DNA of 64,000 nt from Diphasiastrum complanatum (Eukaryota > Streptophyta > Lycopodiopsida > Lycopodiales > Lycopodiaceae). Of the stretch, positions 58,916-64,000 are shown piece after piece (within the stretch, counting starts at the first letter, position 1; the number at the start of each line of letters is the position of its first letter). The notes under the pieces were generated by a model, which had not been told where the DNA came from, did not search any database, and worked only from the letters and a program-made list of their open reading frames with translations. The position numbers were made by a program, and so were the translations under genes. The stretch spans positions 47,252,354 to 47,316,353 of the forward strand of contig CM055093.1 of the NCBI GenBank assembly GCA_029204225.1, written 5' to 3'.

Positions 58916-58965
58916 ACAAGCATGGAGATTGGATTGATCGTACATAGTATATAATATAATCAAAG

Positions 58966-61182
58966 ATGAGTATTTTGTTCTGCTTCATAGAATCTGGTCA
59001 TAGTACTTTGATGCAACTAATTACTCTATTGTTGTTTTTTATGATGACATTGTATCATCTACATGTGGATATCCCATTGATTTGGCAACTTTGCAGAGAA
59101 GAGGAGGCAAAGGAATTCAAATATCTGTTGAGGATCGTTCTCGTTACAGGGCAGAAGGAAAAAAAAAACTTGGATTCGTGGATAGATGGAACATTATATC
59201 CACAAGATCCAAGCACTTTGACACGTCCCACATTCTCCTTAATAACTCATTTAGTTACATGGATATGCAATGGGCATAGTGGATTACTAGGATATTGTGA
59301 AAGATTGCAGAACCATGGAAAACAACTTTATATGAATAAAGTTCACTTTTTAGAAGGTGAGTTAATTCAAATGTCCTCTTATTGTCAGAATAGAGATTGT
59401 CATCTCCAAAAGACGTTAGAAAAAAAGGAACAATTAAAAAATAATAATGAATCATTACAGAAGATAACAATCAATATCCAATCAGAACTAGAGAAAATGC
59501 AATCAATCTTACAATCTATTCGTATTGAAAACTTACAATTAATGAAGGACGTGGAATTGGCAAAGAAGAAGGCTGAAAGTAAGAAGCGAAAGCGACAAAG
59601 TTGCAAGGATATTCAAACGCTTTCAAAAGGAGGTTATCGAAATAGAAGGATCTGTGCATTCAAGTAAGCATATTCTGATTTTTGTAGGTGTTTCAATGAC
59701 GTTTGGATTTAATTTCAGCTATGGTGATATTCTATTAACTATCTGTTTTTTTTGCAGATCTGCATTAGTAGCCCCTCGAAATATTAAAGACAATGCTTCA
59801 CTAGGAATGTCATTAGGCACAACATTGACAGGCAAATCCACTGAGTGTATCATGATGAACGATAGGAGTTCAAATGTAAAGTGTAAAATAACAGAGTCTT
59901 TGATGGTGGACATTCAAAAAATTTTAGATAAGACTATAGTTTAGGGTGCTTGTGATTTTGCAGGTATTAGTAGGGAAGCATATGCAACAATATTTAAACT
60001 AATTAGAGAAGCTTTTAAGCAAGTTCAAATTAGAAAAGTCCCAATCCCTAGGACATATCACTTGAAGAAAGAGAGAGATACATTAAACATAGGTATGCAT
60101 AAGATCACTGGAACTCCATTTCATATTGAGGAGGTGTATGAAACTGATGGAAGATCGATATTCTATAATTCATCAAACAACTTATTTGTTGATCTAAATT
60201 ACTTGTTGAGATACATCATCACATTCTATGATATAACCTATGAAAAGGTGAATGGCAAAATAATCATAGTACTTAAGGGACATGTCAAAATTCAAAAAGA
60301 TGAAAAGCTTTCAGGAAAGCATGGGAACATGCCAACTAAGCCAAGCATAGGAAGAGCAAAAGCACGTCGTTTCCTATTAAATCATACTGGTAAGGCTTCA
60401 AATATTCAACACTCAGTCTGGATAGATATTATTGTTGCCACTCAGGACTTCGAGAAAGACGGCAAAACCATAGTACTAAAAGTTGATGTATGGAAGAAGC
60501 TCGATAGTATGATTGCTATTTTAAGAAAAGATAAATACTTTGATATTGATAAGAAAGATGTCCAAAGGACTTGTGTCGAGTTTGTTAATGCAGTATCAAA
60601 AGCATGGAGAGAAGATCACATCACTCATTACATGGTTAGTATAAATTCTTCAAGATGCTTTCAATTTTTCATATATATTTAGATCCAAACATAAGACTAA
60701 CATTTCGACATATGCAGCACATACTAAGAGATCATATAGCATTTTTTGCAAACACATATGGAAGCTTGAGTGTATGGTCATCACAAGGGATGGAGAAGTC
60801 ACATTGGCAAGCACGAGCAACATTTCATTGAAATACACAACATGGAACCAATAAAAAATGAAACTACATTTGTCAATTGCAGTGGTTCTACCGCAGAGTT
60901 CATATTCGACATATAACAAAGTCCACACAATATAAGAAGTTTAGAAAAGCATGCAAGTTCATACAGGAAGAGAAAATTTTATGGTTGCTGAGTAGAAGAT
61001 CATCATTGTCATCAAATCATGACATGTTCAGAATTGCTTGCAAATTCATTGAACAAGAGAGGAGAAATACTCAATGTAAATGTATTCATTGTATTACAAC
61101 AAAATACAAAGTGTCTACTATTCATCATCAACTTGTGTGTCAGATTCTATGGCAATATTGTCATGAAGAAATTCTCTGCTAG
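58966..61182 (+). pseudogene. Three-exon relic gene of unknown family with three in-frame stops
   Basis: Exon 1 (58966-59663, start uncertain) ends in a Lys/Glu coiled coil (about 59400-59600) and basic KKRKR. It splices at a GTAAGC donor to TTTTTTTTGCAG (exon 2 from 59758) with the frame kept. Exon 2 (to 60634) passes one TAG (59942-59944) and includes CDFAGISREAYATIFKLIRE, RKVPIPRTYHLKKERDTLNI and YNSSNNLFVDLNYLLRYI. It ends at a GTTAGT donor; exon 3 starts at 60718 after ATATGCAG in phase. Exon 3 reads LSVWSSQGMEKSHWQARATF and LQWFYRRVHIRHITKS, with TGA at 60829 and 60859. Frame continuity across both introns argues for a once-real gene. I cannot name the family. Confidence 0.55.
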
Positions 61183-62634
61183 AGTGTGCATCTAATAGAT
61201 GTGCATTATTCTTATTTCCACTAAGTTCAATATAAGTGGAATACAATGAATAATGGGAGCTCCTTAAAGGAACATTCCCATCAGTAAAACCTAGAATGTT
61301 CAAAACATAAGATCTTTTGACAAAAATGATCTTATTCGTCTTAACAAATTTATATCCTCCTAGATAAAATGATAAAGCTTTAACTGCCATTATAATTCTC
61401 TCCCCAACTGGGCTCAGCTTGGAAAAAGCAATACAGATCTCATTCTTCAGGAAATGCCTAAGATAGTGGCCAAGTCCACTATCCCTTTGGAACGAGGATG
61501 CATGTTGTTTGAAACTACCTCGTCTCGCAGTAAAATCATCAATTATGAGAGCATCCCGCAATAAGAAATATGTTAGTAAAAATACATTCAGCGGTTAAAA
61601 ACATTCTAATACAGGGAATTTTAAACACTTACACATTCTTCATCATCAGCAGCAACAAGATCAGGATGATCAATATAATGACCACCTACTGAAGTGGAAT
61701 CATCAGTGAAATGCATTAATGATGGACGAGGGAAGCCCATCTGGGACTGAAATGACGTGAATTCTTCATCAGATGTTCTGCCTCGCCCATCCTCAGCAAT
61801 ATTGGATAAAGTCTTAGTCACAAATTCTTCACGGATCATAAGTCCCTCCTCATCATCAAAATCAATTCCAGCAACAAGGTCATATGTTTCAAAATCTACA
61901 AAGTCAGAGAATTCGAAAATTGTGTCGAATAATAAACATAGAACCTCATCTTCACGATAGTCAAAATATTTACATAAATTAGCTGTAGTAAAATATACAC
62001 TGTCATTTATATAATATACAGGCAAATTGAAAAGACATTTAGACTCCTCTATAGGGATCGATTCATCAGCAGATGGATTTTGGCCAATAAAAGAATCCCG
62101 AAGCACATCAATATTTACATCAATAAAGTCACTTTCCTTATCAAGGGTGTCGATAAGGAAGTGACTGATATCCTTAATAGCTGACTGAACAGAGTATGAT
62201 GCCATAGGAGGGTCAGCAACAGAAACTTCCTCATCATCTGGTATCTGAACTAACAGAAAAAGTACGAAACCACTCTGATATTCAACCAATTCACATTTCT
62301 TGTTGCAATAAGGACACATTGAACTACTTTTGAAAAGATCAAACAATATGGTGAACATTCTATCTAGTCTATGTCTAAAAACTGGGAAGAAATGAACAAG
62401 ATCAGTATAATGCATGTATTGGAGTGAACCTATGGAGATAACAAGCTTACTGAGTATATCCTTGAATCTAACATAATGTTCATAAAAAAAGTCAGAATTT
62501 GGTTGTGCAGTCTTGAAAACATGTAAATATGGCCTGTATAGGCTGTGGAAGTACTCTAGATTTTTAGTAATCCCAAATTCAGTAAAAAGTGAACTCAGGC
62601 CTGAATCTCGTGTAGATCTTGAGGAAGAGGCCAT
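61118..62634 (-). CDS. Uncharacterised protein gene, two exons, divergent from the CENH3-like gene
   Basis: Start ATG 62634-62632 in context CCATGG (MASSSRSTRDSGLSSLF). An upstream in-frame ATG at 62799 adds 55 residues that look untranslated. Exon 1 (62634-61633, 334 codons) contains a C-x2-C pair (MCPYCNKKCELVEY), VYYINDSVYFTTANLCKYFD and a very acidic region. It ends at a perfect donor GTAAGT. A branch-point consensus TACTAAC lies at 61578-61572. The expected acceptor just downstream reads TTGCGG rather than TTGCAG; using it keeps phase into exon 2 (61555-61118: DALIIDDFTARRGSF, AVKALSFYLGGYKFVKTNKI). No membrane segment or known catalytic motif is visible. Either the acceptor is mutated or the gene ends in exon 1 plus three codons. 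I do not recognise the family. The long open frame and good splice donor support a real gene. Confidence 0.6.
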
Positions 62635-63465
62635 GGAACTAATGTAGATATCGCACTTGTGCGCGAGGGAGAACAAACAAAACAAAACAAACTCTAAAGA
62701 TCGCGTACAAGAGGGTAATGTACAGCAGGTTGCTACTAAATATTGCGCTTGTGCACAAGTAGGTATCGTTGCAAAAAATGGACAATAATGCGCGCACAAG
62801 AGCGATACGCCGTGAATTTTGAGAAAGAAAAAAGTAAAAAATTAATCGGCTTTCATGCCTTTTATACTGAATTTTCACACGTGTGGTCAACAGTCAATGG
62901 ACACATGCTTACTTGCGATTGGACTGCAGGCACTGGCACGTGTGAGGTGACACTTGGACACGTGTGAAATGACACCAATACACGTTTCTCGTGTTCATTC
63001 GTCGGTTCGACAACATGTGCCGCTCTCGCATTTGCCCGTACAAATCCCACACGTGTAAAATGACAATCTGACACGTGTCGCTCTCGCATTTGACTGTACA
63101 AATTCCACACGTGCGATAGGACGTTCTTTCGCATGTGCGAACTGCGATATAAAATCACAAACTCCGATGAATTTTTTTCACTTTTTTTTTTTGCTCCGCA
63201 TATTGCACGTGCACCTCCTTCACAATCGATATTCTGCCTACTGCCTTCCATGTGCATAGGTCCGATATTTCTATCTACGTGTCTCCTCATATCGGACTTG
63301 TGCGCCTCTCTTCTATACTAATCAATTTCTCTGATATTCAGCTCACACAGGTCTGTTATACCGTACATTCTTTCCGTACATATCGGTCCTCTGCGAGGGC
63401 TTCATAATCCTTCCCTGCTCATCCTAGTCGTCATGCACAAGTGCAATATCCCCTAGTACACTTCC
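62635..63465. promoter_or_regulatory. Bidirectional promoter with a seven-copy CACGTG cluster
   Basis: A TATA box faces minus (CAGTATAAAAGG, 62869-62858) and another faces plus (GATATAAAATC, 63146-63156). CACGTG palindromes lie at 62878, 62937, 62959, 63050, 63072, 63108 and 63206. Several are extended to ACACGTGTG, and one is GCACGTGC. A 58-bp tandem duplication (starts about 63012 and 63071) carries TGTCGCTCTCGCATTTG and GTACAAAT.CCACACGTG. CACGTG is the G-box core bound by bHLH and bZIP factors. A 12-bp palindrome CTTGTGCACAAG lies at 62749-62760, with further TTGTGCGC words around both starts. Both genes start in CCATGG. Confidence 0.7.
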
Positions 63466-63987
63466 ATGGATAGGAGAAAGCAGACAAGGAGGGATTTCTT
63501 CTCTGTTGGCTCATCCTCAACTCCTGCAGTTGCCATTACACCTCCCGCTAGACCTAGAACGCGCAACCGCAGAAGGGGGCTCTCTGAAATATGTAACTAT
63601 CAGAGATCAACCGCTCTATTAATTCCCAGAGCTCCATTCTATCGTGCCATCCGAAACATAACTAGAAATGATCTCGGACAGCTCGTTAGATTCACACCAA
63701 CTGCTCTTCAGTGCCTTCAGGAAGCTGCTGAAGACTATATGAGCCTTTTTTTTGAAGATTCATTTTTGCTTGCTATTCATTCCAAGAGAGTCACCATAAT
63801 GCCTAAGGACTTTCAGCTGATGAGAATGAGAAAGAGATTTTGCAAGTTATATGTATCTCAGCCTGCTTCTCCCAGACCTGTTCCTCTAGATAGGACTGAT
63901 CTTCCTACCAAGCATCCTAGGAAGCAGGCAGCCCCCAAGAGAGCTCCGAAGAAAGTAAGGAGGGTAGACACCACAGAATCTATGTAG
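63466..63987 (+). CDS. CENH3-like histone H3 variant with a C-terminal tail
   Basis: 173 residues, intronless. The N-tail is short: residues 2-10 DRRKQTRRD keep R, K, Q, T and R at H3 positions 2, 4, 5, 6 and 8 but have Asp at 9. The core (about 38-124) has the alphaN/alpha1 region (ICNYQRSTALLIPRAPFYRA) and a loop 1 one residue longer than canonical H3 (ITRNDLGQLVRF). Alpha2 is LQEAAEDYMSLFFEDSF, followed by HSKRVTIMPKDFQL. LLIP.APF, QEAAEDY, the longer loop 1 and KDFQL favour CENH3 over H3.1/H3.3. After residue 124, where H3 normally ends within a few residues, 49 more follow, rich in Pro, Lys and Arg. The tail includes PRKQAAPKRAPKK, reminiscent of the H3 N-tail around K14-K23. Expected role: nucleosome component, possibly centromeric. 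Lack of introns suggests a retrocopy, as plant CENH3 genes usually have several. The window ends 13 bases later. Confidence 0.85.
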   Translation: MDRRKQTRRDFFSVGSSSTPAVAITPPARPRTRNRRRGLSEICNYQRSTALLIPRAPFYRAIRNITRNDLGQLVRFTPTALQCLQEAAEDYMSLFFEDSFLLAIHSKRVTIMPKDFQLMRMRKRFCKLYVSQPASPRPVPLDRTDLPTKHPRKQAAPKRAPKKVRRVDTTESM

Positions 63988-64000
63988 TCTAACCCGGAAC

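Noticed and set aside
61118-61555. Histone H4-like reading of exon 2 of the unknown gene
   Set aside because: A short stretch (YLRHFLKNEICIAF) looks like H4 alpha2, but flanking residues and spacing do not fit a histone fold, so I treat it as chance.
62635-62799. Upstream in-frame start of the unknown minus-strand gene
   Set aside because: The extra 55 residues are Cys-rich and low in conservation signals, and ATG 62634 sits in a better context (CCATGG) at a normal distance from the TATA box.

Overview
The window looks like nuclear DNA of a land plant. It is AT-rich and repeat-rich, with many Ty1/copia and Ty3/gypsy LTR retrotransposon relics, several using the plant initiator-tRNA-Met primer site (TGGTATCAGAG). 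It also has long (GA)n and (GT)n microsatellites, a CACTA-like element, a Helitron fragment, two plant-type fasciclin-like arabinogalactan protein genes and a plant-type CENH3-like histone. I cannot fix the species; a seed-free plant such as a fern is a guess, not a result.

Layout: 1-4.7 kb is a decayed, internally duplicated CACTA-like element with GACGTC-rich arrays. 4.7-14.7 kb holds (GT/GA)n tracts, a degenerate ~45-bp repeat field broken by a copia fragment, another copia relic (10.2-11.4 kb) and a T-rich minisatellite (13.1-14.1 kb). 15.1-18.5 kb is a copia element that has lost its reverse transcriptase core. 18.5-19.65 kb is a GCCACRTGGC/TAGGCCTACC minisatellite, followed by a gypsy-type LTR (19.66-20.47 kb). 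21.7-28.2 kb is a minus-strand copia element that landed in another copia RT (28.24 kb) and itself carries a 953-bp miniature LTR element with a perfect AAATG target duplication. 28.2-33.5 kb holds gag fragments and telomere-like degenerate repeats. 33.7-45 kb is a nest: two related copia relics in opposite orientation around a gypsy-like gag/protease element with an extra ORF, plus a Helitron fragment.

The genic islands are few. At 46.9-49.3 kb two single-domain fasciclin-like arabinogalactan protein genes stand head to head across a 692-bp spacer with TATA-like boxes and a (GA)n tract. At 52.4-53.2 kb there are two copies of an orphan terminal exon and a long hairpin. 53.4-58.5 kb is a gypsy element with both LTRs, gag and protease but no room for reverse transcriptase, RNase H or integrase.

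The last 5 kb is the most interesting. A three-exon relic gene with three in-frame stops (58.97-61.18 kb, +) converges on a gene of unknown function (61.12-62.63 kb, -). That gene is divergent from an intronless CENH3-like histone H3 variant (63.47-63.99 kb, +) with a basic C-terminal tail of about 49 residues. The shared promoter has a TATA box facing each way and seven CACGTG palindromes in about 330 bp. It is the best candidate here for something undescribed.
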